Counted from the first letter of the stretch, positions 6,327 to 13,960 are shown. The stretch is DNA of 20,690 nt from STC-54 sp964504665 (GCA_964504665.1 CAZDEH010000015.1:1-20690); one strand, 5' to 3'. Notes: a model not told the origin generated them from the letters alone. Numbers and translations: made by a program.

Positions 6327-6496
6327 ATGAATAAAAAAGGGTTTGCTGCTCCAATAATTATTTTAGGAGAAGTAAACAATATTGCCAGCAATTTAACCCT
6401 GCAGCTTGTCCCAGGCAATATTGTGAACTGAGGGGTTCTTCTTATCCAATGTGTCTTAATGTTGGCAGCTGTGTCCCGCGCGTACTAATCAATTAA
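6327..6496 (+). pseudogene. Remnant of a membrane-leader, cysteine-rich protein gene
   Basis: ATG at 6327 opens a 34-codon frame starting MNKKGFAAPIIILG, the N-terminus of many single-pass surface proteins in Microgenomates. It then hits TGA at 6429-6431. The next frame, open across about 6356-6496, encodes a cysteine-rich stretch: QYCQQFNPAACPRQYCEL, then SSYPMCLNVGSCVPRVLIN and a stop. Joined by one frame change these give a membrane leader plus a Cys-rich tail, so a frameshift or internal deletion is the likely history. The hydrophobic helix is too short, which supports a deletion. The inverted repeat ACAATATTGCC/GGCAATATTGT (6376-6386, 6414-6424) arises because Gln-Tyr-Cys is encoded twice. 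The end overlaps the stop of the convergent 3D-protein gene. It could also be chance. Confidence 0.4.
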
Positions 6497-7186
6497 ATAA
6501 ATATCGACAAACTTTGCTCTCCATCCTGCTGTTTTGGCATCTTCAAATCCTAAATCAATAATATTTCCTTTGATTGCTCCACCCGTGTCTCCTGCTATTG
6601 CCATGCCGTATCCTGGAATATAAATTTTTGTTCTATATTTAATCACTTTTGGATCAACAGCAATCACTCCTTTTCCTTGTTTCATGCCAATTGAGGTCCA
6701 TTCATTACAGCCAGGACAGTGGGAATCATAATGAGTAGCGTAAACTCTCATTTTTCTCCAATATTTAATTTCTCCGTCTGCAGTTTCTATTGTTTTCCAA
6801 ACGATCTTTGTCCCCCGGGAAATTATTTTATCTTTGGCTTCAACAGTTTCTGTTCCCACAACTTCCCTCTCATATTCTTTGCCTTCATAGTAGGTGATCT
6901 TAGTAATAATAGTTTTTTTACCATCCACCCCTTCATCTAAAACTTTTTCTTCTCCTGTTTCTGTTTCAGGATCATCCTTGTAGACTATTTTAAATGGAAT
7001 TATTTGTGAGGTTTCAACTGTTTTGTCACTAAATTGGGAATCAGTTTTAATTGGTTGGATTGCTTCTTCATTTACAGTAATGGGAGTAGTGCTATCTGCC
7101 CTGATAACAGGTGTGTGGTTATTAATAGCAATTGCTGCTATTGTCAAAAAAGCCCCAAACAATGTATAAATTATCCGTTCAGCCAT
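6485..7186 (-). CDS. Exported G5 and 3D domain protein, probable muralytic enzyme
   Basis: This 233-residue secreted cell-wall protein has a signal peptide or anchor at about 5-30. A G5 domain spans about 60-128 (IPFKIVYKDDPE...GEEKVLDEGVDGKK...VVGTETVEAKDKIISRGTK), typical of surface proteins that bind peptidoglycan or sugars. A 3D domain spans about 146-233. The three aspartates naming the fold are D178 (VIAVDPK), D200 (IAGDTGG) and D211 (NIIDLGF). CPGC (157-160) supplies a cysteine pair near the start of the domain. The layout resembles Firmicutes YocH/Rpf2-type proteins, whose 3D domain is an MltA-like double-psi barrel cleaving glycan strands. The gene overlaps the end of the helicase gene by 16 nt, so they are co-transcribed. 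Confidence 0.8.
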   Translation of the reverse strand: MAERIIYTLFGAFLTIAAIAINNHTPVIRADSTTPITVNEEAIQPIKTDSQFSDKTVETSQIIPFKIVYKDDPETETGEEKVLDEGVDGKKTIITKITYYEGKEYEREVVGTETVEAKDKIISRGTKIVWKTIETADGEIKYWRKMRVYATHYDSHCPGCNEWTSIGMKQGKGVIAVDPKVIKYRTKIYIPGYGMAIAGDTGGAIKGNIIDLGFEDAKTAGWRAKFVDIYLID

Positions 7187-9075
7187 TCTTCTTGGTCCAA
7201 ATTATCTGAAACATCATCTAAAAACTGATCTCGATCGTTGTAATTTGTGTTGGAATCTACTAAATTTGAAGGTAGATCTGAAACAAATCTGGATATTAGA
7301 TTAGAGCTTCTCGTGCCAAAAAACAACCTTTGTCTAGTATAAGTTAGAAATAAATGATTTTTGGCTCTGGTTAACCCGACATAACAGAGTCTTCTTTCTT
7401 CTTCCATTTCGCTGGCATCAAGTAAGCATCTGGAATGGGGGAATAACCCTTCTTCCATCCCTGCTAAAAAAACTACCGACCATTCCAAGCCTTTAGCTTG
7501 ATGTAAAGTTGTCAAAGTAACAGCATCTTTTTGCTCTCTTGAGTTTTTTTTCTTACGTTTTTCATCTGAGGAGTATTCACTTTCTACTAAAGATACATTT
7601 TCCAAAAATTCATCAAGAGATGGAAATTGTTCTGCCACAGAGCGGAATTCTTTAACATTTTCAATTTTAGATTTCCCTACCTCTGTGCCATCATCTAAGT
7701 AGTCTAAGTATCTAGTTACTTCAATAATTTGATCCATAAGGGTTAAGGTGGGGAGATTTAATAAATTGTGGTTAATTTTTTCTAGCATCTCCCAAAACTT
7801 ATTAACCCTACCTTTACCGATCTTCTCAATTCTGGTTTTAGACAAAGAATCTTCAGGGTTGAGAGTTAAGCGTAGGAATGCCAGAATATCTTTAATTTCT
7901 TTTCTTTCATAAAATCTGATTCCTCCTACTAAGATATAAGGAACTCCTGCTTTTAAAAAAACTTCTTCCAAAACCCTGGATTGGGCGTTGGTACGATATA
8001 AAACAGCAAAAGAGGATAAGGGTAGTTTCATCTCCGATATCTGTTTAATAATAAAGAAAGCTTCTCCAGTTTCGTTTCTTGTTTCGATAACCTGAATTTT
8101 ACTGCCACCTTCTTTTTTAGTCCATAGTTTTAAGATAGGGTGAGTTTGGTTTTTGGAGATAACAGAGTAGGCAGCGTCTAAAATATTTTGAGTAGAACGG
8201 TAATTTTGTTCCAGGTTAAAAATTTTTGCACTCGGATAATCTTTTTGGAAATTAACAATATTTCTAAAGTCAGCCCCTCTAAAGCTATAAATACTTTGAG
8301 ATGCATCTCCTACTACACAAATATTTTTATAGCGATTAGCCAGTAGCTTCGACAATAAATATTGAACAGCATTAGTATCCTGGTACTCGTCAATTAAAAT
8401 ATACCTAAACTGGATTTGGTATTTAGTTAAGATCTCTGGAAAGTTTTGAAATAGCTTAACTGTTAATAGCAATAAATCATCAAAATCAACCGCTTTATTT
8501 TTGTCCAGGATTTTTTGATATTCCAGATAAATTTTAGCCACAGTTTCCTGAAAATAGCCTCTGGCATATTGAGGGTATTCAAAAGAGGTGACCATCTCAT
8601 TTTTAGCTCCTGAAATAGTGTTTCTGATGGCTGAAGGAGAGTTTTTCTGAGTGGCAATATTGAGTGTAGCCATTGCTTCCTTAACAGCCTCAAGGGCATC
8701 ATTTTCATCATAAATAATAAAAGAAGGGGAAAGTCCTAATACCTTACCCTCACGTCGTAGAATTTTGGCACAAAAAGAATGAAAAGTCCCCATTATCGGT
8801 TTAGTAGGTAGGTTACCGGTGAGAGTATTAATTCTCCCCATCATTTCTCCGCTGGCTTTGTTGGTAAAAGTTATAGCTAAGATATTTTCTGGAGGAATCT
8901 TTTTTTCCTGGATTAAATAAGCTACCCGGTGGGTTAGTACTTTAGTTTTGCCGGAACCTGCTCCCGCTAAAATCAAAGTTGGTCCTTCTGTATTTAACAC
9001 AGCCTGTTTTTGAATGGGGTTTAAACTTTCAAGTAAGCTTGTTCGCTCCGGAGTCGGAATAGGCATGGACACCAT
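7171..9075 (-). CDS. UvrD/PcrA/Rep-type SF1A DNA helicase
   Basis: This ATP-driven 3'-5' DNA helicase probably acts in nucleotide excision repair or replication restart. Motifs in order, numbered from the TTG at 9102: Q motif LNPIQKQAV (28-36), Walker A AGAGSGKT (46-53), Ia ITFTNKAS (77-84), II LIDEYQDT (236-243), III VGDASQSIYSFRGA (264-277), IV LEQNYRST (297-304), V TTLHQAKGLEWSVV (531-544), VI EERRLCYVGLTRAK (568-581). It is shorter than most UvrD/PcrA (about 720) and lacks the C-terminal tail with the Tudor-like domain. The frame opens at TTG 9102. ATG 9075 is used here because a TTTAAT box ends 6 nt upstream of it; ATG 9066 is also possible. No Shine-Dalgarno sequence is seen. Confidence 0.9.
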   Translation of the reverse strand: MVSMPIPTPERTSLLESLNPIQKQAVLNTEGPTLILAGAGSGKTKVLTHRVAYLIQEKKIPPENILAITFTNKASGEMMGRINTLTGNLPTKPIMGTFHSFCAKILRREGKVLGLSPSFIIYDENDALEAVKEAMATLNIATQKNSPSAIRNTISGAKNEMVTSFEYPQYARGYFQETVAKIYLEYQKILDKNKAVDFDDLLLLTVKLFQNFPEILTKYQIQFRYILIDEYQDTNAVQYLLSKLLANRYKNICVVGDASQSIYSFRGADFRNIVNFQKDYPSAKIFNLEQNYRSTQNILDAAYSVISKNQTHPILKLWTKKEGGSKIQVIETRNETGEAFFIIKQISEMKLPLSSFAVLYRTNAQSRVLEEVFLKAGVPYILVGGIRFYERKEIKDILAFLRLTLNPEDSLSKTRIEKIGKGRVNKFWEMLEKINHNLLNLPTLTLMDQIIEVTRYLDYLDDGTEVGKSKIENVKEFRSVAEQFPSLDEFLENVSLVESEYSSDEKRKKKNSREQKDAVTLTTLHQAKGLEWSVVFLAGMEEGLFPHSRCLLDASEMEEERRLCYVGLTRAKNHLFLTYTRQRLFFGTRSSNLISRFVSDLPSNLVDSNTNYNDRDQFLDDVSDNLDQEEWLNG

Positions 9076-9142
9076 CTTAACATTAAAGTTATGCTTGAGC
9101 AATTTGATTATATTTTTTACCCTTTTTAATAATTGACAATCG

Positions 9143-9151
9143 TGGTATTAT
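9143..9151 (+). promoter_or_regulatory. Extended -10 promoter of the thioredoxin operon
   Basis: TGGTATTAT (9143-9151) is an extended -10 box, and 9 nt separate it from the ATG at 9161. No Shine-Dalgarno sequence lies between. The TTGACA at 9133 is only 7-8 bp away and cannot be its -35. Confidence 0.55.
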
Positions 9152-9160
9152 CTTAACTCT

Positions 9161-9421
9161 ATGTCTTTGAAATTATTAGATTTTTGGGCTTCATGGTGCC
9201 AACCGTGTAATATGATGAAACCTATCATCCAAGAGTTGGAAAAGGAGTTGGCAGGTAAAGTTGAGTTTGAAAAAATCAATGTTGATGAAGATCAGCAAAC
9301 TGCTTCTAAATATGGAGTAATGGGTATCCCCACTTTTGTGATTGAAAAAGACGGTAAAGAAGTGGTTCGAAAAACAGGTTTTACCTCTAAAGACGAATTA
9401 CTGAAAATGATCAATGGTTAA
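9161..9421 (+). CDS. Short thioredoxin
   Basis: This 86-residue cytoplasmic disulfide reductase of the thioredoxin fold has the active site W12-C13-Q14-P15-C16 (family norm WCGPC) and the cis-proline P57 in GIPTF. VEFEKINVDEDQQTASKYGVMGIPTF is classic thioredoxin. It is about 20 residues shorter than usual: the first beta strand and helix before LLDFWASWC are missing, and the fold starts at strand beta-2. Similar short forms exist among glutaredoxin-like archaeal and CPR thioredoxins. The Gln in the active site may shift redox potential (inference). It heads a six-gene run, its stop overlapping the next start by 8 nt. Confidence 0.85.
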   Translation: MSLKLLDFWASWCQPCNMMKPIIQELEKELAGKVEFEKINVDEDQQTASKYGVMGIPTFVIEKDGKEVVRKTGFTSKDELLKMING

Positions 9422-9764
9422 TGCCCTGTCTGCTAAAGGTGGATTATCGTTAGCGCATAGCTTTAAGGAAAAAGTCATCCAGATTGTTAAACAAATTCCT
9501 GACGGTAAGGTTACAACCTATGGCACAGTAGCAACTTTGGCAGGGTTGCCCCGAGGCGCGAGATTAGTAGGTGGAATATTGCATTTTTGCAGCGATCAAG
9601 AAAACCTCCCTTGGCAAAGAGTTATTAACAGAAATGGGTTTATTTCCACAAAATGTTTAGAGCATCCAAAACAAGCTCAAAAAGCCTTACTTCTGATGGA
9701 AGGAGTAGAAGTTACAAGCTGTTTTATTGTAGACTTAAAAAAGTATGGATGGTGGGGAGAATAA
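9414..9764 (+). CDS. Alkyltransferase-like protein (ATL), Cys replaced by Trp
   Basis: This 116-residue protein belongs to the DNA-binding part of the O6-alkylguanine transferase family. The active-site motif PCHRV is replaced by P66-W67-Q68-R69-V70, so no alkyl-accepting cysteine is present. This is the hallmark of ATL proteins, which bind O6-alkylguanine, flip it out and hand the lesion to nucleotide excision repair. The helix-turn-helix (about 35-56, YGTVATLAGLPRGARLVGGIL) supplies the Arg finger, probably R50, and Y36. The first 15 residues are not family-like, so the true start may lie a little downstream. It overlaps the thioredoxin gene by 8 nt and the next methyltransferase by 20 nt. 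The UvrD-type helicase is divergent next door, which suits an excision repair link. Confidence 0.85.
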   Translation: MVNALSAKGGLSLAHSFKEKVIQIVKQIPDGKVTTYGTVATLAGLPRGARLVGGILHFCSDQENLPWQRVINRNGFISTKCLEHPKQAQKALLLMEGVEVTSCFIVDLKKYGWWGE

Positions 9765-10506
9765 TATCCAAGCTATTTTAAAAGAAGTTGAGCTTTCAGT
9801 ATCTCCAGAGAAGGAACTAGAGTATTTCTTAACCCATCAGAACCGTTACTGGTATATTTTAAATAGGATTTTAGAGTTGAAACTCCCTCAAGACGGAAAA
9901 ATTTTAGATGTAGGATGTTATCCTCCCCATTTATTTTTATCTTTGCAAAAAATGGGATATAAATTATGGGGGATCTCCTCTAAGCACGAACCTGTTGAGA
10001 ATAAAAACGTTATCCCTTTAGATATTGAGAAGGATCAATTTCCTTTTGAGGCAAACTCATTTGACTTAGTAGTTTTTACCGAAATAATGGAACATTTAGT
10101 GGGGAATCCTGGTAATTATTTAAGCAAAATAAGTAAAGTATTAACAAAGGGAGGTAGGTTGATTGTGACTACACCAAATGTAGCTCACCTCAAAAACAGG
10201 GTCAAATTAGCTATAGGAAAAAATATCTATTTTTCCTTATCTCAATTGGAGGAAACAGATGGGGATACCGGTTCAATTTATTACCGGCATAACCGGGAAT
10301 ATACCAAAGATGAGCTGATACAGCTTTTTTGGGATCAGGGATTTCAAATAATTAAAGCAGATTATTTTAACTCCTATAGTCCGTTTCGGAGGAGGCTAAC
10401 AGCTATCCCGCTTTTTTCCCAAGTAGTCAAAATAGGTGGGTTTCTGTTAACTTATATTCATCCTTCTTTAAAGGATACTATTTACTTAGAGGTAAAAAAG
10501 AAGTGA
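9745..10506 (+). CDS. Class I SAM-dependent methyltransferase (Methyltransf_23-like)
   Basis: This 253-residue soluble methyltransferase has motif I KILDVGCYPPHLFLSL (about 52-67). It departs from the usual G-x-G-x-G but keeps the acidic and first Gly residues. A substrate-side FTEIMEHL motif lies at about 111-118, and a post-II LTKGGRLIVTTPN segment at about 133-145. A C-terminal region of about 90 residues contains YYRHNREYTKDEL and a hydrophobic stretch. This arrangement is common in methyltransferases near polysaccharide or lipid biosynthesis genes. The substrate cannot be named. The start overlaps the ATL gene by 20 nt and no ribosome binding site is clear, so it is probably translated by coupling. 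One base separates its stop from tpiA. Confidence 0.75.
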   Translation: MDGGENNIQAILKEVELSVSPEKELEYFLTHQNRYWYILNRILELKLPQDGKILDVGCYPPHLFLSLQKMGYKLWGISSKHEPVENKNVIPLDIEKDQFPFEANSFDLVVFTEIMEHLVGNPGNYLSKISKVLTKGGRLIVTTPNVAHLKNRVKLAIGKNIYFSLSQLEETDGDTGSIYYRHNREYTKDELIQLFWDQGFQIIKADYFNSYSPFRRRLTAIPLFSQVVKIGGFLLTYIHPSLKDTIYLEVKKK

Positions 10507-10507
10507 T

Positions 10508-11182
10508 ATGAGTAAAACCATCTGGATTATAGCTAATTGGAAGAGCAATAAAACGATTTCCGAAGCCCTACATTGGATAGATGAAGTAGGTCCAAAGTTG
10601 CCGCGGCAAAATTATTTAAAGGTCGTAGTTTGTCCTAATTTCACAGATTTGGAAGAGGTTAAAAAAACTATTCTGGTAGGAAATTATCCGCTAATGGTCG
10701 GTTCTCAGGATCTTTCTCCTTTTGAAGAAGGTCCTTATACTGGGGAAGAACCGGCTAGAATTCTTGCAGATTTAGTTGAACTCTCTATTTTGGGTCACTC
10801 TGAGAGAAGACAGAATTTTGGAGAAACGGATGAGATGGTGGGAGAAAAGGTGCAAAGAGCTACAGAGTATCAGATTATCCCACTAGTTTGCGTTCAAAAT
10901 GAAAATACCTGGGTGCCGGATAAGGTTAACTTGGTAGCATATGAACCAATTTTTGCAATTGGTAGCGGTAACCCTGATACTCCCACTAACGCTTCTGAAG
11001 TGGCGAAGAAGCTGAAGATGAAATATGGTACCAAACTTGAGGTTTTATACGGAGGGAGTGTTACCAGTGAAAATGCCAAGGCTTTTTTACAGCAGGAAAA
11101 TATCTCAGGGCTTCTGATCGGCAAAGCCTCTCTTGGGGCAAAAGAGTTTGTCAATATTGTGGATATTGCCTCAAAAGTCTAA
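10508..11182 (+). CDS. tpiA: Triosephosphate isomerase, compact form
   Basis: This enzyme interconverts dihydroxyacetone phosphate and glyceraldehyde 3-phosphate in glycolysis. Catalytic residues are present: N10 and K12 (IANWKSNK), H97 (LGHSERR) and E146 (AYEPIFAIGSG), with the phosphate-binding YGGSV (181-185) and GLLIGKASL (201-209). At 224 residues it is about 25 shorter than the usual bacterial enzyme. The missing part is the helix between the VCVQNEN strand and the catalytic glutamate strand, a deletion also seen in archaeal enzymes, although the loop-6 signature here is bacterial-like. An isolated 12-bp palindrome, TTGCCGCGGCAA, lies at 10598-10609 in the gene. It belongs to the run of genes from 9161. 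Confidence 0.93.
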   Translation: MSKTIWIIANWKSNKTISEALHWIDEVGPKLPRQNYLKVVVCPNFTDLEEVKKTILVGNYPLMVGSQDLSPFEEGPYTGEEPARILADLVELSILGHSERRQNFGETDEMVGEKVQRATEYQIIPLVCVQNENTWVPDKVNLVAYEPIFAIGSGNPDTPTNASEVAKKLKMKYGTKLEVLYGGSVTSENAKAFLQQENISGLLIGKASLGAKEFVNIVDIASKV

Positions 11183-11197
11183 AATGTGATTTAAACT

Positions 11198-12403
11198 ATG
11201 CCTACCTCAAGAAAAAATAGGGGAGTTATTTTATTAAGGAAAATTGGGTGGCCGCTTCTTTTACTGCTGGTTTTGGTAGCCGGTCTCTTTTGGTGGGTGA
11301 GGACTTCAGAAACTTCCGTTTTTCATTATGTCTTAGGCGGACAGAGTTCCGTGAAAGCTGTTGACGGTAAAGTCAATGTTCTGCTTTTAGGTGTTGCTGG
11401 AGGAGTTCATGATGGTCCGAACCTCACCGATACTATTATGGTGGTCTCTTATGATCAAAAAACTAAAAAGGCTACTTTGATCTCTTTACCTCGTGATTTG
11501 TGGTTAACTACCAATCAATCTAAGGTTAATGCCCTTTATCAAATTGGTCTAAATAAAGGAGACGGTTTGGGTTACGCCCGCAAGGGGATCGAAAATATTT
11601 TGGGGATAGAGATTCCTTACGCAGTAAGAGTAGATTTTAGTGGCTTTACTAAGGCGATAGATTTAGTGGGAGGATTAGATATAAATGTGGTTCATTCCTT
11701 TGATGATTATACCTATCCTATTGAAGGCCACCAAAATGACACCTGTGAATATAAAGAGTCCCAGGTGGATATTGATGAAGAAAAAGCCAAACAACTGGGG
11801 GTTAAAGCTGGAAAATTAAAAGCCCTTCTCGATCCTTCCGGTAATATCGCGACCATAGCTGCTGAACCAGAAAAAGATATCATCTATTCAGATGAGGGGG
11901 TACTTAAATTTTTTCATTGCCGCTTTGAATACCTCAGTTTTAAAGCAGGTATGACTCACTTGGATGGAGAAACTGCCCTCAAATTTGTCCGCTCCAGGCA
12001 TGGTAATAATGGAGAGGGAAGTGATTTTGCCAGGTCAAGAAGACAACAATTGGTGTTACAGACCTTTAAAGACAAGGTACTTTCGATAGAAACACTCTTA
12101 GACCCTGGAAAAATAGTTGGACTTATACAGACTTTTGGGGACAGTATTGAAACAAGTGTTCCTCAAACAGAGTATTTAGAATTTGTGAGTTTAATTAAGA
12201 GAGTTAAAGAAGTAAGGTCCATCGTCATTAGTCCTGAAGGGAAAAATCCCCTCTTAATAAATCCACCGGTTGAGGTTTATGGTGTTTGGGCTCTAATACC
12301 TCCTAATAACGATTTTTCTGCAATCCATAATTATTTAAGTGATGTGTTACATCAAACTGATACGGCTACTCGGTCGGGAGAGTTACAAAACCAGAAACCA
12401 TGA
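11198..12403 (+). CDS. LytR-CpsA-Psr (LCP) family cell-wall polymer ligase
   Basis: LCP enzymes transfer undecaprenyl-linked polymers onto peptidoglycan or other wall acceptors on the outer face of the membrane. This 401-residue protein has a basic N-terminus, one membrane helix (about 18-34) and an LCP domain (about 57-290). Conserved residues include D78 (TDTIMVV), R99-D100 (SLPRD), R265 and R267 (FVRSRHG), D276 and R279 (SDFARSRRQQ). The core is split by an insert at about 170-245 rich in charged residues; C183 and C241 fall at its edges and might pair. There is no LytR_C domain, only a short tail. It lies 15 nt after tpiA and its stop overlaps the next start as ATGA. Confidence 0.85.
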   Translation: MPTSRKNRGVILLRKIGWPLLLLLVLVAGLFWWVRTSETSVFHYVLGGQSSVKAVDGKVNVLLLGVAGGVHDGPNLTDTIMVVSYDQKTKKATLISLPRDLWLTTNQSKVNALYQIGLNKGDGLGYARKGIENILGIEIPYAVRVDFSGFTKAIDLVGGLDINVVHSFDDYTYPIEGHQNDTCEYKESQVDIDEEKAKQLGVKAGKLKALLDPSGNIATIAAEPEKDIIYSDEGVLKFFHCRFEYLSFKAGMTHLDGETALKFVRSRHGNNGEGSDFARSRRQQLVLQTFKDKVLSIETLLDPGKIVGLIQTFGDSIETSVPQTEYLEFVSLIKRVKEVRSIVISPEGKNPLLINPPVEVYGVWALIPPNNDFSAIHNYLSDVLHQTDTATRSGELQNQKP

Positions 12404-13068
12404 AAGTTATTATTTTATCAGGACCCGGAGAAGTAAATAAACGGATTGAGATGAGTCGCGTTAAACAACAATTTTCCGGAAGTACAGTTTCAGTTTATGA
12501 TTTATCAGTCAATAAATTATCTGATATTGATCTTGCCCTAACCTCACAATCACTATTTGATGAATTAGATAAGTTAATAATCATAGAAAATACTCCCGAC
12601 GATTTAGACTTAAAAAAACTGGTTAAAAAAGATAATCCGGCTACTCTCCTTTTTTTAGCCTCTACTCCCAAAACTCTTTCCGGGTTATTATCCAGTGCAA
12701 GAGAAATTAAAGCAAAAATAATCAATTTTGAGGTTGAGAAAGAAGTGTCAGCTTTTCCTTATTTAGATGGCTTAATTGAAGGAAAGCAAAGTGTTTTTGA
12801 AGAGTTACAGAAGCTACTTAATGAATATGGAGGGATGTATATATTATCCATGATCTATTATCTGCTCCGTCGTAATATACTTCCCCTCCCGGAGTCAGTT
12901 TTCATGCAGAAAAAGATTAATGCCCAAAAACAAAAGATTCCGACTGATGTTTGGCCGCAGTTGTATAAAGTTGCTCTAAAAACCGATTTTACAATTAAAA
13001 GTGGGAACCTACCGGAAAATATTGCTTTAACCAAATTAACTCAGGAATTTATCCATTACTTAAGATAA
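12400..13068 (+). CDS. Short DNA polymerase III delta (HolA)-like protein
   Basis: This 222-residue protein resembles the clamp-loader delta subunit, which opens the sliding clamp. Residues 1-115 read as a degenerate AAA-like region with the typical LTSQSLFDELDKLIIIEN element (about 47-64) and TLLFLAS (about 82-88). Residues 140-222 read as the helical collar, with MYILSMIYYLLRRN, VWPQLYKVAL and a DFTIKSG element like the family's D-x2-IK-x-G. There is no Walker A, as normal for delta. At 222 residues it is well short of the usual 330-340, lacking most of the middle lid domain. It begins inside the LCP stop codon (ATGA). Its end overlaps the convergent FnIII-dockerin gene by 13 nt. Confidence 0.6.
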   Translation: MKVIILSGPGEVNKRIEMSRVKQQFSGSTVSVYDLSVNKLSDIDLALTSQSLFDELDKLIIIENTPDDLDLKKLVKKDNPATLLFLASTPKTLSGLLSSAREIKAKIINFEVEKEVSAFPYLDGLIEGKQSVFEELQKLLNEYGGMYILSMIYYLLRRNILPLPESVFMQKKINAQKQKIPTDVWPQLYKVALKTDFTIKSGNLPENIALTKLTQEFIHYLR

Positions 13069-13949
13069 GGTAAAATTAGATCTGCATCTTTTTGATTTAC
13101 TACTCCATCGTTACTAAGATCAGCTTTTGGATTTTTTAATTCCTTAGCTGGCAGATTAAAATTTTTCAATATAATACTTAAATCTAGAGTACTAACCACA
13201 CCATCTCCATTCAAATCATATTTGGTGATTTCTGCTGATGAAGTAGCAGAAAAGTCGTTATTTTTACCCAGGAAAATTGGCGGTAGGGATGTTGTTTGTA
13301 TAGGAACAGATATTGTTATCTGGGCGTTGTTTTCAGGCCCAAAGATTTCTAGTGTTGTTTTATAGGAATTTTTTTCTTCAGGGAAAGATTTAGTTAAATC
13401 TGCAGTCTTAAGATTTGATAAAGGTAGAATAAAATTACCACCGGTTTTAGTGATGGTAGTTAATTTTTGTGAGCCATCTAGCGAAAATATTACAAAAGCT
13501 TCATTAACCGGTTGGTTGTTAGAGTCAAAGACCGTTCCAATTAAAGGAGCCCAACTAAGAACCGGAATAATTACTGTAGTTTTAAAAGTTGCAGGGGTGG
13601 TTGGGTAAACGACCGAGCCGGAATAAAGCTGATAATAGTAAGTAGTTGTGGGTTTTAGATTAGTTAAAGTAACAAAATGTAATTTGTGCGGTTCCGGAGT
13701 ATTTAAATCACGATCATCCCTGTAAGTTGATTGCAACTCTATGGTATTTCCTGCTTTAACAAAACCAACAGCTGGTTCATCAGTCTGCCAATAAATAGAG
13801 ACTGAATCATCCGATAAATTAACGACATTAATATTTTTAGGTGTTAGTGTTATGGCTGCCCTTGACTTTATTATTTGATTTTGTGTTGCTAAATATACTC
13901 CTGCTGCCAGCCCTATGAGTAAGATCCCCATTCCTAAGAGAGTCGGCAT
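13056..13949 (-). CDS. Surface protein with FnIII-like, CarboxypepD_reg-like and dockerin domains
   Basis: This is a membrane-anchored outer protein. From the chosen start MPTLLGMGILLIGLAAGVYL the order is: membrane helix (about 2-21), a FnIII or purple-acid-phosphatase-N-like beta domain (about 37-125, ending TTYYYQLYSGS...TFKTT), a carboxypeptidase regulatory-like beta domain (about 133-218, LIGTVFDSNNQPVNEAFVIF) and a dockerin-type EF-hand pair. The calcium loops are DLNGDGVVSTLD and DLSNDGVVNQKD (about 245-288). The frame extends 17 codons upstream to 14000, overlapping the 57-residue gene by 11 nt. The ATG at 13949 gives an N-terminus typical of Patescibacteria and is preferred. It sits at the end of the pilN-pilO run, so it may be displayed on or assembled with the pilus machinery (inference). 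Confidence 0.8.
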   Translation of the reverse strand: MPTLLGMGILLIGLAAGVYLATQNQIIKSRAAITLTPKNINVVNLSDDSVSIYWQTDEPAVGFVKAGNTIELQSTYRDDRDLNTPEPHKLHFVTLTNLKPTTTYYYQLYSGSVVYPTTPATFKTTVIIPVLSWAPLIGTVFDSNNQPVNEAFVIFSLDGSQKLTTITKTGGNFILPLSNLKTADLTKSFPEEKNSYKTTLEIFGPENNAQITISVPIQTTSLPPIFLGKNNDFSATSSAEITKYDLNGDGVVSTLDLSIILKNFNLPAKELKNPKADLSNDGVVNQKDADLILPYLK

Positions 13950-13960
13950 TTTAATAATGC
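13944..13960 (-). promoter_or_regulatory. Hairpin enclosing the start codon of the dockerin gene
   Basis: On the minus strand GGCATT-ATTAA-AATGCC forms a 6-bp stem with a 5-nt loop. The ATG at 13949 lies in its 3' arm. It could limit independent initiation and favour coupling to the upstream gene, which ends at 13990 (inference). Confidence 0.3.

Noticed and set aside
6376..6424. 11-bp inverted repeat ACAATATTGCC / GGCAATATTGT as a terminator or regulatory hairpin
   Set aside because: No T tract follows on either strand and the loop is 27 nt. The repeat arises because CAATATTG is itself a palindrome and encodes Gln-Tyr-Cys twice in the decayed cysteine-rich frame.
9133..9138. TTGACA as the -35 of the thioredoxin promoter
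   Set aside because: It is only 7 bp from the TATTAT box. At the correct 17-bp distance there is no -10-like sequence. An extended -10 explains the promoter better.
10598..10609. TTGCCGCGGCAA palindrome in tpiA as another inserted palindromic element
   Set aside because: It is only 12 bp, and the protein length at this point matches other triosephosphate isomerases, so there is no evidence of insertion.
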